From: Desulfatibacillum aliphaticivorans DSM 15576
Lineage (GTDB): Bacteria; Desulfobacterota; Desulfobacteria; Desulfobacterales; Desulfatibacillaceae
DNA: 64,000 nucleotides
Reading direction: 5' to 3'
NCBI RefSeq assembly: GCF_000429905.1
Contig: NZ_AUCT01000003.1
Location: forward strand, 394,909-458,908
In this document: positions 54,551 through 63,819 of the stretch, piece by piece
Position numbering within the stretch: position 1 is the first letter of the stretch
How the letters are laid out: every line of letters starts with the position of its first letter
Notes under the pieces: model-generated
Databases searched by the model: none
What the model saw: the letters and a program-made list of their open reading frames with translations, nothing else
Told to the model about the DNA's origin: nothing
Translations under genes and position numbers: made by a program

Positions 54551-57517
54551 CTAACTCAAAAACTCGGTGCGTTCGATCAACTCCTCCTGCATGTTCCGGT
54601 TCAGCTTGACGAAATACGCGTTGTAGCCCGAAATCCGCACGATCAGCCACCGGTAATCCTCGGGGTGGTCCATGGCGTCTTTCAGCATGTCCGTGGTGAG
54701 CACGTTAAACTGCCATTGCATGCCGCCAAGCTCGAAATAGCTTTGCAAATAGCTGGAAAAATAATCCAGGGTCTTGGAGTGGGAGTCCCCGGCGTGAGGC
54801 GCCAGCTTGACGTTAAAGGCGATGTTGTTGGGCATTTTCAAATGATTCAGGGCCGCCACGGACCGGATGTTGGGCAGCACCTGCTCGGCCGAGCCGGGCG
54901 CCGGGGTCAGGCCGGGGGTGAACGCCTTGCCTCTTTTCCGTCCCGAAGGCAGGGCGCCGGACAGCATGCCGAAGCCCACATGATAGCTGATGGACCAGAA
55001 TCCCGGCCAATAAGCCCCGCCCCGGTAGTTCTTTTGGGGAATGTACACGTCGTAGCAAAAATCGATCAGGTCCTGGGCGATGGAAATGGCTTCCTCGTCG
55101 CCGGAACCGAATTTGGGGATGCGGTTCACCCGGGCGTGAACCACGTTGGCGTCCCCTTCGAAGTCCCGGGCCAGGGCGTCCAGGAGAGCGGGAAAATCCA
55201 GGGCCTTTTGCTCGTAAATGAGCTTTTTGATGACCATGAGGCTGTCCACCACGTCCGTGAGGGACACCATGGCCACTCCGGAGGTGTTGTACATGGCGCC
55301 GCCGTCGATGAGGTCCTTGCCGTTTTCCATAGGGCCGGTGCTCATGGCCGAAAGCACGGGCGTGGGATGAATGTATTGATGGCTTTTACCCAGGTAATTG
55401 TTGATCTCCACGGACATGTCGCACAGGTATTTCAATTGGGTCTTGTAGGCCGCCAAAAAGTCTTCGTAGGTCGTAAAGTCGGCGGCCGCCTCTCCGGTCC
55501 GAGGGCCGATCAAATCCCCCATGACCGGATGCACTCCGTTGTTCAGGGCCATTTCCAGGGCCGCCACCATGTTCACCAGCATGCAATTGGTATGGCCGTA
55601 ATGCCTGCCTACAATGGTGGGCTCCACGCATCCGGTCACGCCCCAGTCCCGGGCGTCTTCTATGGGGATGTCCTGGTGAACCAGGGCGTCGATCATGGCT
55701 TTGTCGTTATGGATGCTGGGCGAGGCCACCATGTTGATGTTCACCTCGGCCAGCCGGCGCAGGTATTCGGGGGAGTTGATTCCCTCATAATACCTGGCGT
55801 TCAGGTTGGGGTCCTGAAAGCAAAGCATTTCGGCGGTTTTCAAAATGATGTAGCTCATGTCGTTGACCGCGTTTTCCCCCTCCCGGGTGACGCCGCCCAC
55901 GGTCACGGTGTCGTCGGATGAACTGCCGCCGAAGAGTTTGTTGCCCACACTGGGCATGAGGGGGTCATGATCGTTCAGCTTAAGAAAAAACGACCCCACC
56001 AGTTCGATGGTTCTTTTGACCACCTCCTCGCGGCCCTTATCGGTCTTGACCCGGGCCATTTCCTTAACCAGCAGGGGTTGGAGAATCTGGTCCAAACGGC
56101 CTATGGAGAGAGCGGAATTGGCGTTCTCCACATGCAGGCAGACAAAACTGATCCAGATGGCCATGAGGCCTTCATATACAGTGCGGGCCGGCTTGGCCGG
56201 AACCCTTTCGCACACCTGGGCGATTTTCTTCAACTCCGCGATGCGGACGGCCTCCTCCGGATCTTCCGGGTCCATGGCCGCAATTTGATCCACGGCCTCG
56301 TATTTCAGGTTTTCGGCGTAGGCCAGCACCCCTTCCACGGCCGCGTACAGGGAACGGTAAAAAAGGATCTGATCCTGATCCGTCGCCTCCTGCTCCCGCT
56401 TCCGGGCTTCCTTGCCCACGGACTCCAGGCCTTCCTCCACCACCTTCCTGAAATCCGGAATGGTGTGGGAAATGGCGTTGTTCTTCATCATAAAATAAAG
56501 GACGAACCGCTCCTCCAATTGCTGGCTCACGGGGTTGCCGAACTCCCGGCGGCAGTGCTCCCGCACGTTCCGGTCCATCCAGTAGGGAAACACCTCAAAG
56601 TTCAGGATGCGGGCTTCCTCCTCGCTCAAATCGTTGGGATTCAGCTCCCGGTCCATGATGGTGGTCAGCTCAGGCCAGATGGTGGTGCCGATCAATTCGG
56701 GATACACGGGCACGCCCACTTCCTTGGCTGTGGTGGAGCCGGCGATGAGCTGCTTGTCCGTAATGATGGGCTTTTTGCAGCTCATGACGTGCTTCATGGC
56801 CAGGGCCTGACGCAGGCCCGGATGCCAAGGGGCGCCGCTCTGGTCGGTTTCAAACCCCTTTTTTCGGTGAAACTCGGTCAACAGCCTGGCCCTTTCCGAG
56901 CATACGGCGGGCTTGGTGGAGAAGCGTTTGTTCTTCAAATATTTCAGGCGGGGAAAATCCTCCAGGGTCAACCGGCCCAGGTATGGATCTTCCAGGAATT
57001 CTACGGCGTCCACTTTTTTATCCAGGGTTTCGTTTTGGAGCTTACGCCGTTTTTCCCCCTGGTCGATATCTTGAATACGGGCGAAGAGCTTACTTTCCTC
57101 GGACGCCTTTTTTTTGCTCAAAAGGTTGTTCGCCAGGGTGGTAATGTAAGAAAATCGGGTGAGGTAGGACATGTTGCCTGTATAGGACATTTCGTTGCTG
57201 AGCAAATAGTCCAGGGACTCCTCCGGGCTTTTGGAAAAAATCCGGGCCAGGGTCTCCTTGTCCTTATAATAGATGATCACGTCCGGGTTGGAAATTTTGC
57301 CTGGGCCCGTGCGCACGTTCCCCTCGTTGATGATTAAAAAAATGTGGACCTTATCGTCCCTTGTGGAAAACTGATACCGGGCGTTAAACACGAATCCCGT
57401 GTCCTTGTTCACGATTTCCTTGCGAAAGGCGGGGCTGATCCTGAACAGCAGGGCCAGCATTTTCAGGGACATTCTAAAAGAAGCAACCCCCAATTCCGTC
57501 TTGACAGCCTTGACCAT
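54551..57517 (-). CDS. Glycyl-radical enzyme with N-terminal SCP2-like domain
   Basis: From ATG 57517, with GGGGGGAAG ahead, the protein has 988 residues; the frame stays open upstream to 57685 without support. Pyruvate formate-lyase-type glycyl-radical enzymes are about 780-860 residues. The extra N-terminal 30-125 residues look like a sterol-carrier (SCP2-like) lipid-binding domain: KVHIFLIINEG, NPDVIIYYKDKETLARIF and the MSYTGNMSYLTRF strand. The catalytic part has GCVEP with Cys630 and Glu632, as in glycerol and choline-type lyases, and the radical Gly964 in VRISGYNAYFV. No radical-SAM activating enzyme is adjacent. A hydrophobic substrate is inferred from the SCP2-like domain. Confidence 0.88.
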   Translation of the reverse strand: MVKAVKTELGVASFRMSLKMLALLFRISPAFRKEIVNKDTGFVFNARYQFSTRDDKVHIFLIINEGNVRTGPGKISNPDVIIYYKDKETLARIFSKSPEESLDYLLSNEMSYTGNMSYLTRFSYITTLANNLLSKKKASEESKLFARIQDIDQGEKRRKLQNETLDKKVDAVEFLEDPYLGRLTLEDFPRLKYLKNKRFSTKPAVCSERARLLTEFHRKKGFETDQSGAPWHPGLRQALAMKHVMSCKKPIITDKQLIAGSTTAKEVGVPVYPELIGTTIWPELTTIMDRELNPNDLSEEEARILNFEVFPYWMDRNVREHCRREFGNPVSQQLEERFVLYFMMKNNAISHTIPDFRKVVEEGLESVGKEARKREQEATDQDQILFYRSLYAAVEGVLAYAENLKYEAVDQIAAMDPEDPEEAVRIAELKKIAQVCERVPAKPARTVYEGLMAIWISFVCLHVENANSALSIGRLDQILQPLLVKEMARVKTDKGREEVVKRTIELVGSFFLKLNDHDPLMPSVGNKLFGGSSSDDTVTVGGVTREGENAVNDMSYIILKTAEMLCFQDPNLNARYYEGINSPEYLRRLAEVNINMVASPSIHNDKAMIDALVHQDIPIEDARDWGVTGCVEPTIVGRHYGHTNCMLVNMVAALEMALNNGVHPVMGDLIGPRTGEAAADFTTYEDFLAAYKTQLKYLCDMSVEINNYLGKSHQYIHPTPVLSAMSTGPMENGKDLIDGGAMYNTSGVAMVSLTDVVDSLMVIKKLIYEQKALDFPALLDALARDFEGDANVVHARVNRIPKFGSGDEEAISIAQDLIDFCYDVYIPQKNYRGGAYWPGFWSISYHVGFGMLSGALPSGRKRGKAFTPGLTPAPGSAEQVLPNIRSVAALNHLKMPNNIAFNVKLAPHAGDSHSKTLDYFSSYLQSYFELGGMQWQFNVLTTDMLKDAMDHPEDYRWLIVRISGYNAYFVKLNRNMQEELIERTEFLS

Positions 57518-57631
57518 AATTCTTCCCCCCTGTATGTATGATGGTAGTCTGAGCCATAATTGTTCGTATGGGTGAAAAGCCCTATTCTTGTAGGTTTGCG
57601 ACCGCTTATATAAATGCAGGAGTCCCAAAAG

Positions 57632-58108
57632 ATGATCCAGATGAATCCCATTGGAACCATTCATACGCCGTTTAAAGAAACGCAAGGAATGCCCATCCAG
57701 CCGGCCGGCGCCAGGGGGGTTGAAGGTGCGCTGGAGGTGCTGCCGGAACTCGCCGAGGGGTTAAAAGACGTGGACGGGTTCTCCCATGTCATTATATTAT
57801 ATCACTTTCACCAAAGCAATGGCTACAATTTAAGAGTGACTCCTTTTTTGGATAAGGAGGAGCGGGGCGTGTTTTCGACCCGGGCGCCCAAAAGACCCAA
57901 CCCCATCGGGCTTTCCGTGGTGGAGGTGGTCAAGGTGGAGGGAAACATAGTGCACGTGAAGAACATCGACGTCCTGGACGGCACGCCCCTGCTGGACATC
58001 AAGCCCTATGTGCCCAAGTTCGACACGCCGGAGTTCTCGCGCACCGGATGGCTGGAAGAAGCCCAAAAGAACGCCCGGAAAACCCGTGCGGACGAACGGT
58101 TTAAATAG
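57632..58108 (+). CDS. trmO: tRNA (t6A37) N6-methyltransferase TrmO/TsaA-like
   Basis: The 158-residue protein has the UPF0066/TsaA beta-barrel pattern: NPIGTIHTPFKE, LKDVDGFSHVIILYHFH, and the SAM-site segment STRAPKRPNPIGLSVVEV, then IDVLDGTPLLDIKPY. In E. coli TrmO methylates t6A to m6t6A in tRNA-Thr; the C-terminal substrate domain of E. coli is absent here, as in archaeal short forms, so the substrate may differ. ATG 57632 has AGGAG 9 nt ahead; ATG 57614 would add six residues. It is divergent from the glycyl-radical gene. Confidence 0.9.
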   Translation: MIQMNPIGTIHTPFKETQGMPIQPAGARGVEGALEVLPELAEGLKDVDGFSHVIILYHFHQSNGYNLRVTPFLDKEERGVFSTRAPKRPNPIGLSVVEVVKVEGNIVHVKNIDVLDGTPLLDIKPYVPKFDTPEFSRTGWLEEAQKNARKTRADERFK

Positions 58109-58128
58109 ACCCTAATAAGGAAGCAATT

Positions 58129-59910
58129 ATGAAAACGATCAAGCGGTTAACCGTTTTGATGATGCTTATCCCGGTCCTTTTCTGGACGGGATGCTTATAC
58201 AACGAAAACGCTGCAACATCTCAGGCGACGCCCGAAGCCGTATTCACACTCCGGCTCATGCACGTGAACGACGTCCATTCCCATTTGGAGGAAATTCCCG
58301 CCAGCCTGATTCTGGACGGAGAAAAAACCTACCTGACCTTGGGCGGCATGGGCCGCCTGGCTTACAAGGTCAAGAAAGTTCGGGGGGAATATCCCCAATC
58401 TTTGCTCCTGTGCGCCGGAGACGCCGTGCAGGGGACTTTGTACTTTCCCACCCATAAAGGAAAGGCCGAGGCCGATTTTATGAATCACTTGGGATTCGAC
58501 GCCATGGTCTTGGGAAATCACGAGTTCGATAAAGGAAGCGTTTTTACGAGACAATTCGCCAGCGAAATGAATTTCCCCGTCCTGGCGGCCAATATGATCA
58601 TGAAAACGAACGGAGCGGGGGTGTTCAAGCCGTACACCATTAAAAAAGTCGGCGGAGAAGAGGTGGCGATAATTGGGCTGATAACGCCGGAAACGGCCAC
58701 GATTTCCAATGCCGGGCCCTACGTAGTATTCAATGATGAAATCAAGACAGCTCAACAAATGATCGCCAAGATTGAAGAACAGGGAATCAATAAAATCATC
58801 GTCCTTTCCCATTTGGGATACGGCCGGGACATGGCCCTGGCCAAGGCGGTCCCGGGCATTGACGTGATCGTAGGCGGGCATACCCACACCCTTTTGGGAG
58901 ATTTTTCATCTGTAGGCATGAAAGCCAGCGGCCCCTATCCCACCGTAATCATGAACCCGGAAAACGAACCCGTGTACATTGTCCAAGCCTGGGATTGGGC
59001 CAAGGGATTGGGAATTCTCGACGTGAAATTTGACCAGGAAGGAGAAGTGGTCCAATGCGGCGGCCGTTTCACCCTTCTGGCCGGGGACGATTTCCTGAGA
59101 AAGAACGCTTCCGGAAAAAAGACGCCGGTCTCTCCGGAGGTTAAACAGGCCATTATGGCGTCCATACAAAGCAATCCGGAAATCGAAGCGACCCCGAAAG
59201 ACCCGGAAGCCATGGCTCTGTTGGCCAAGTATTCCCAGGGAGTGGAAGCATACCGCCATCAAGTTGTAGCAAAGGTCGGCCGGGATTTGCTCAACGTGCG
59301 CATTCCGGGCTCCGCCCATCCCGAAACCGGCGAAGTACTGAAACAAGGAAGCATGGTCGCGCCCCTTATCGCCCAAAGTATGCTCGATAAATGCCGGAGC
59401 GTGGGCCAGAACGTCCAATTGAGCATCCTAAACGCTGGAGGAGCAAGGACTGACGTCCAGGCCGGCCCCTTGACCGTGGCGGATGTTTATAACCTGCTGC
59501 CTTTCGGCAACACCGTATACGTCCTGGACCTTTCCGGCCAGGAAATCAGACGGGCCATTGAAGAAGCCGTGGATCAGGCCTTTGATCCGGTCAAGCCCAA
59601 TGCCGGAGGATTTCCTTATCTGGCCGGCGGCCGGTTCGATGTTGTTAAGGATAACGCCCCCGGTCAGCGGGTTTCGGGTTTGGAGTATATGGACGATGCG
59701 GGAAAATGGACGGCAATCAAAGACGGCGAGTCTTATAAAGTTGCGGTCAACGGATTTATGGCCCATGGCGGGGACGGATACTCGATCCTGGCGAAATCCA
59801 AGGGAGAACGCCTGGACACGGGCTTTGTGGACGCCGAAGTGTTCATGGAATACGCCAAAAGCCGCCGTGTATTGCAGCCCTTGCCGTACGCTTGTGTAGA
59901 AATGAAATGA
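58129..59910 (+). CDS. 5'-nucleotidase/UDP-sugar hydrolase family lipoprotein
   Basis: The 593-residue protein starts with a lipoprotein-type signal (Cys22 after LFWTG, an imperfect lipobox). The metallophosphatase domain (about 38-310) carries MHVNDVHSH, GDAVQGTL, GNHEFDKG, SHLGYGRD and GGHTHT, all two-metal ligands; the 5'-nucleotidase C-terminal domain (about 380-570) has NAGGART and NLLPFGN, and GFMAHGGDGYS near the end, the substrate-stacking region. It would release phosphate and nucleosides in the periplasm. It lies 20 nt after trmO in the same direction and is followed by a terminator. Confidence 0.93.
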   Translation: MKTIKRLTVLMMLIPVLFWTGCLYNENAATSQATPEAVFTLRLMHVNDVHSHLEEIPASLILDGEKTYLTLGGMGRLAYKVKKVRGEYPQSLLLCAGDAVQGTLYFPTHKGKAEADFMNHLGFDAMVLGNHEFDKGSVFTRQFASEMNFPVLAANMIMKTNGAGVFKPYTIKKVGGEEVAIIGLITPETATISNAGPYVVFNDEIKTAQQMIAKIEEQGINKIIVLSHLGYGRDMALAKAVPGIDVIVGGHTHTLLGDFSSVGMKASGPYPTVIMNPENEPVYIVQAWDWAKGLGILDVKFDQEGEVVQCGGRFTLLAGDDFLRKNASGKKTPVSPEVKQAIMASIQSNPEIEATPKDPEAMALLAKYSQGVEAYRHQVVAKVGRDLLNVRIPGSAHPETGEVLKQGSMVAPLIAQSMLDKCRSVGQNVQLSILNAGGARTDVQAGPLTVADVYNLLPFGNTVYVLDLSGQEIRRAIEEAVDQAFDPVKPNAGGFPYLAGGRFDVVKDNAPGQRVSGLEYMDDAGKWTAIKDGESYKVAVNGFMAHGGDGYSILAKSKGERLDTGFVDAEVFMEYAKSRRVLQPLPYACVEMK

Positions 59911-59920
59911 TGTAAAGCAA

Positions 59921-59957
59921 CAGGGCGAACCCGAAAGGATTCGCCCTGTATTGTTTT
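59921..59957 (+). terminator. Terminator after the 5'-nucleotidase gene
   Basis: CAGGGCGAA pairs with TTCGCCCTG around an 10-nt loop, followed by a T-rich stretch. It ends the trmO/5'-nucleotidase transcript. Confidence 0.85.
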
Positions 59958-60052
59958 CAATGCTTTTTTTAGGAACGCCGTCTTAAAAGCCGGGCAAGAG
60001 GGCGCACGCCTCTCCCAACCCTGTTCAGTCTCCTAAATCGCCGCCCTTTTCC

Positions 60053-60706
60053 TTACTGAATGGGCCGCACTTCAATTTCCACCCGGCGGTTCATGGCGCG
60101 TCCATCCGGGGTGTCGTTGCTGGCGATGGGCATGACTTCGCCCAGGCCGATGGCGGTGATCCGATGAGCCGGCACGCCGTAGGAGATGAGAATATTCTTC
60201 ACCACATTAGCCCGGCGTTCGGACAGTTGCTGGTTGTACTCTTCGGAGCCCGTGCTGTCGGTATGGCCTTTGACCATGATCTGGGTGTCGGGATACTTGA
60301 CCATAACCTGGGCGATGTCCCGCAAGGTTCCCTGGGCGGCGGGCTGAACCGTGGAGGAATTCACGGCGAACAGGATGGAGTTATCCATGGTGACAACCAC
60401 CTTGTCTTCCTGCACTTCCACCTGGGTGTTGGGAATCTGTTCCAGTTCCTGGGCTTGCTTGCCCATTTTATGGCCAACCGCTGTGCCGACCGCCGCGCCG
60501 GCCACGCTTCCTATCAGGGCGCCTTTGCCCATTTCGCCTTGGGTGGAGCCAATCAAAGCGCCTAATGCAGCCCCGGCCGCCGTTCCGACCGCGGCGCCTT
60601 GTGCGGTCTTTCTTTGGGTGGTGTTCATATCCGCACACCCCAGCATGCCGAGACTCACAATCAGAATAATCGTAACGGGGATGCCAATGCGACGCATAAA
60701 AGTCAT
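60053..60706 (-). CDS. OmpA-family lipoprotein with glycine zipper
   Basis: The 217-residue outer-membrane lipoprotein has a signal with lipobox LGMLGC (Cys24), a glycine-zipper segment (about 35-80) rich in GAALGALIG-type repeats that can insert into membranes, and an OmpA C-terminal domain (about 100-215) with GHTDSTGSEEYNQQLSERRA, which binds the diaminopimelate of peptidoglycan. It resembles YiaD-type proteins. AAGGAGG precedes ATG 60706. It is a single-gene unit converging with the 5'-nucleotidase. Confidence 0.93.
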   Translation of the reverse strand: MTFMRRIGIPVTIILIVSLGMLGCADMNTTQRKTAQGAAVGTAAGAALGALIGSTQGEMGKGALIGSVAGAAVGTAVGHKMGKQAQELEQIPNTQVEVQEDKVVVTMDNSILFAVNSSTVQPAAQGTLRDIAQVMVKYPDTQIMVKGHTDSTGSEEYNQQLSERRANVVKNILISYGVPAHRITAIGLGEVMPIASNDTPDGRAMNRRVEIEVRPIQ

Positions 60707-60966
60707 TTATCATGCCTCCTTGAAAGATTTTTTTTATAAACCGGCCCGCCTGATCCATTTCCCGGCGGCCCGATCCTCCGAATCCAAAGCACTGCGTTCG
60801 TAATATAATGTCGCAAATGAATTGGAAAAGGACAACAAGAATTTTTCCAATCATTCCTTAATTTGCCCTATTTCACCATAGAGCATTGATGCAGATCACT
60901 ATCCGGGCTTTAATAATTCGCCTAACAGGCTAAAAAGATATGAAAAAACACCTGGCGCATGGACGA

Positions 60967-61890
60967 TTACAGACTCCGGACCGGCCAGGCGAAAAAATCC
61001 TCGCCGGTCTTAAATCCCACCCCGATCCTGCCATCCTGGGTGTACAGGACCCAGGCGTAGGAAGGATCAAACACGCTGGTGGTGGAGGACCAATATCCCA
61101 ACTCCACATGGGGAAAAGGATGTCTTGGAGCCAAAGCCGGGGTGTGGGCGGTCAGGTCTATCAGGCTGTCCAACTCCCGGATATTGGGCAGGCGCCAGTC
61201 GTTAAAGCCCATGGCATCGTCTTCGTTCAATTTTCGGACAAGCTCCAACGCCTGGGGCCAGGATACGGGCTTGGCTGGCAAAGAACTCGTCTGCATCCAG
61301 CCAAGGCCGGTCAGGGAATCCTCCGCCCAGTTTTCATGGGTGATAAAGCGGTCGGCTGATGGATCGGTCTTTCGCCCTGAACCGGGTTCGTCTTCGCGGA
61401 CCGGCCAGACCATATAGGAGCCGTGCTTCATGCCGGAAAACACCCGGGCGCCGCCCAGATGCAAGTACCACGCCTGATTGGGAAACCGGGCGCAGGAGTC
61501 CGCAGTCCAGTAATATCCGGCGAATACGTTTTCAAAGGGATGCCCCTTGGGCAAGGCCGGATTGATCTCCGTATGGCTGATAAGGGAAAAAAGCTGGGGC
61601 CGCGTGGGCAGTCGCCAGCCGGAATAGCCGTGGGCTTGGTCCCGGTTCATGGCTTGCACGGCTGCCAGGGCTTCCTCCCAGGAAAGGGGAAACTCCTCGG
61701 GGTTGGCGTCCTTGGTCCACATGAGGCCGGTGAGGTTATCCAACACGCACGGGCCTTCGTCCGTAAAACGCAGCTCAGGCCAGGGCGCGCCGGTTCGAGT
61801 TTCTCCGTCCTGGCCCGTCCCCTGGCAAGGGATCGTCTTTCCGTCCTGGTCAAAGCATTGGGTCTGATCGGTGGCTATGGGCTTGGACAT
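60967..61890 (-). CDS. Tandem DUF1566 protein
   Basis: The 307-residue protein contains two related DUF1566 units. The first (about 45-170) has LDNLTGLMWTKD and GWRLPTRPQLFSLI, the second (about 185-305) DSLTGLGWMQ and DWRLPNIRELDSLID, each closing with a YYWTAD or YWSSTT strand and a WPVR end. The domain has a C-type-lectin-like, formylglycine-type fold and is common in surface proteins of deltaproteobacteria. Here no signal peptide is seen (MSKPIATDQTQC), so location is unclear. No reverse transcriptase or template repeat is near, so it is not a diversity-generating target in this window. Confidence 0.88.
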   Translation of the reverse strand: MSKPIATDQTQCFDQDGKTIPCQGTGQDGETRTGAPWPELRFTDEGPCVLDNLTGLMWTKDANPEEFPLSWEEALAAVQAMNRDQAHGYSGWRLPTRPQLFSLISHTEINPALPKGHPFENVFAGYYWTADSCARFPNQAWYLHLGGARVFSGMKHGSYMVWPVREDEPGSGRKTDPSADRFITHENWAEDSLTGLGWMQTSSLPAKPVSWPQALELVRKLNEDDAMGFNDWRLPNIRELDSLIDLTAHTPALAPRHPFPHVELGYWSSTTSVFDPSYAWVLYTQDGRIGVGFKTGEDFFAWPVRSL

Positions 61891-62018
61891 TATGCATCCA
61901 CTCCATTGGATTGTTTTGCATCTTGCATTTTAGCAGGCATGGCATGTTCAAGGAAAGGAGGGATGATAAACATTGCATACTGATTATTCTCAATTCGCCT
62001 CAAGCCGATAGTGCTCTT

Positions 62019-62585
62019 TTAGTTGGTTAACAGCCATTCCCGTTCGATTTCAGAGGCGGAGACGGCCAGATCCAAACGTTCCGGTCCGACGTCTATGGTA
62101 AGCCTGTTGCCGTCTTCAAACTCCCGGAGTTTCAGGCTATTAAGCTGCTCGGAGGAGAATGAAACCTTTTTACGCTTTTTGAAAACGTCTTTCCAGAAAT
62201 CCATGCCGTTATTACGCCCCAAGGATCTCCTGTTAAACATAAACGGCTTGGCGCCCGGATCGTATTGCAATTCGGGATAGCCCACTACCATGCTTTCGGG
62301 GGAACTGGGCCTAAGCATTCTATACAGCATGAAAAATGCGAAAATCCCCCCGATTGTCCATCCTCCCAGCCAAAAAACCAAAAACCATTGAATGTGTTCC
62401 AGGCCTCCGCTAACCAGCCTGATAAAAGCGGTGATCCAACCGACGGCCCATCCCATGAGCCAAAACATAAGGAACCCGGCCGAAAAAAAGCGCATTATGC
62501 CGCCCGAAGGGTGAGGGATGACGATTTTTTGGCGTCCGTTTTCCACTTCCAATTTAATTTTCGAGCCGTTCGGAGGCGCGATCAT
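62019..62585 (-). CDS. Two-helix membrane protein of unknown function
   Basis: This 188-residue protein has a short N-terminal part, two membrane segments rich in Trp and Gly (about 31-55 and 66-88), and a soluble C-terminal domain of about 100 residues that ends in a beta-like IDVGPERLDLAVSASE stretch. The family is not recognised. AAAGGA precedes ATG 62585. It shares no clear operon; a 128-nt gap separates it from the DUF1566 gene downstream. Confidence 0.75.
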   Translation of the reverse strand: MIAPPNGSKIKLEVENGRQKIVIPHPSGGIMRFFSAGFLMFWLMGWAVGWITAFIRLVSGGLEHIQWFLVFWLGGWTIGGIFAFFMLYRMLRPSSPESMVVGYPELQYDPGAKPFMFNRRSLGRNNGMDFWKDVFKKRKKVSFSSEQLNSLKLREFEDGNRLTIDVGPERLDLAVSASEIEREWLLTN

Positions 62586-62975
62586 GGCTGAGTCCTTTCA
62601 AAATAAACGTGGTTTTTGAAACTGTTTTGCATCGTTAAATAGTGAAACGCCCCATTAAGCAAGGCAAATGAACCTGTAAATGAATATCAATGAATATCAA
62701 TGAATATCAATGAATATCAAAAAAGCATACGGATATCCATGATAAAGTCTCATCAAATGGCGTGTTGATGGAGTTAAGGAAAGATGCATGACTTTGGAGA
62801 AAAAATGGGGGGCGGAAGGAGGATTTACTTTTTAGGCAATCTTGCCTATGTTAGTCGATGTTTGGGTGGGGCTGGAAGCAATAAGCGCAATGCGGCGACT
62901 CCCTTAAGTCGTCTTCCAATTTTCAAAAATTAAAGTCGGTGCTAAAAACCATCAAGGCCATTGTAGGGGCAAGCC
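62586..62975. other. Intergenic region with 10-bp tandem repeat
   Basis: 390 nt without a gene. TGAATATCAA is repeated four times without error at 62681-62720, and the following ATATCC continues the AT-rich pattern. No promoter was clear enough to call. Confidence 0.6.
62681..62720. repeat. Four perfect tandem TGAATATCAA units
   Basis: The 10-bp unit matches one helical turn, so a protein could bind all copies on one DNA face. It may also just be a slippage array. Confidence 0.9.
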
Positions 62976-63533
62976 ATGAAAACCGTAAAAAAAACGACGC
63001 TGGGCGATAAACTTTTCGACCTTTTATCCTCGGGCAAGGTGTGCCTGGGGCTTCTGGTTTTGTATCTGATCAATCAGTGCATAATCGCCGTGATTGTCCA
63101 TCCCCTGGGCGCGAACATGCTGAACCTGCAAATGACCATGAACGGCCCCATGTTCGCCAAGATTGTCCAGGGCTGGACCCCGGATCAACTCAGCGCCTAC
63201 TACCACCATTTCTATTTCGACTTTCCCCACCCCTTTATTTACGCAGCTTTTCTGGCCTCGGCCGTGGCGACCCTGTCCAAACAGCTTGGCGCTGCCAAGG
63301 CGTCCATGCACCGTTTTTTGTTTTATATGCCTTTTGTGGCCGCAACCTGCGACCTATTGGAAAACTGCCTGCACCTTGTGATGATTCCCATGGTCCCGGA
63401 CGTTCCGGGCATCCTGGTAGTCATCAGCGGGGCAGCCACGAACATCAAATGGTTTTTAGCGTTTACCTGTTTGGGAGGCGTGGGATACCTGGGCCTTAGA
63501 AGGCTGTTGATCAAAAAGGTTACGGGGAAGTGA
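62976..63533 (+). CDS. Membrane protein of unknown function
   Basis: The 185-residue protein has four membrane segments (about 20-42, 80-100, 112-135 and 145-170) and short basic termini. The loop between helices 1 and 2 contains YYHHFYFDFPHPF, with three His that could bind a metal or haem, but no known motif is met. AGGGGC precedes the ATG. The family is not recognised and no partner gene is adjacent. Confidence 0.75.
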   Translation: MKTVKKTTLGDKLFDLLSSGKVCLGLLVLYLINQCIIAVIVHPLGANMLNLQMTMNGPMFAKIVQGWTPDQLSAYYHHFYFDFPHPFIYAAFLASAVATLSKQLGAAKASMHRFLFYMPFVAATCDLLENCLHLVMIPMVPDVPGILVVISGAATNIKWFLAFTCLGGVGYLGLRRLLIKKVTGK

Positions 63534-63604
63534 GAAGCGGTGAAAGCAACGTTTAAAGCCTGATGTTTCGCCATACTGTCATGAATCGAGTCAGGCGCAC
63601 TTAT

Positions 63605-63675
63605 GTTGGGTTCGAAGTCCAAAATCAGCGAAGGCTGCGTGATGCTTGAAAGCCGGACTTCTTAACCCAACCTAC
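63605..63675. repeat. Palindromic dispersed repeat with extended stem
   Basis: GTTGGGTTCGAAGTCC at the left pairs with GGACTTCTTAACCCAAC at the right and CTAC follows, as in the other copies. It stands directly ahead of the IS110-family element. Confidence 0.7.
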
Positions 63676-63819
63676 GATCCTGTTCGACGCGACGTAGATA
63701 TTATGGGTAATACGGGCGGCGATTCAGGCCAAGGGGGTTGACCCGCTCCTTGAAACCGTGGGTTAAGTAATTGGAAGCTGTTAGTTTTCAATCACTCAGA
63801 GCCACATCAAGGAGGGGTC
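63676..63819 (+). ncRNA. Non-coding left end of the IS110-family element, candidate bridge-RNA region
   Basis: In IS110-group elements the segment before the recombinase gene encodes the bridge RNA that pairs with target and donor DNA. The 144 nt here have no gene and contain a stable stem-loop (63730-63752: CAAGGGGG and CCC/CCTTG with a three-base bulge). The element boundary is not defined by sequence alone, and the assignment rests on family knowledge. Confidence 0.35.

Noticed and set aside
60967..61890. Diversity-generating retroelement target
   Set aside because: DUF1566 folds can be such targets, but no reverse transcriptase, variable repeat or template repeat is in the window.
62681..62720. 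CRISPR-like or iteron array
   Set aside because: The units are only 10 bp without spacers, so it is not CRISPR, and no Rep gene is near to support iterons.
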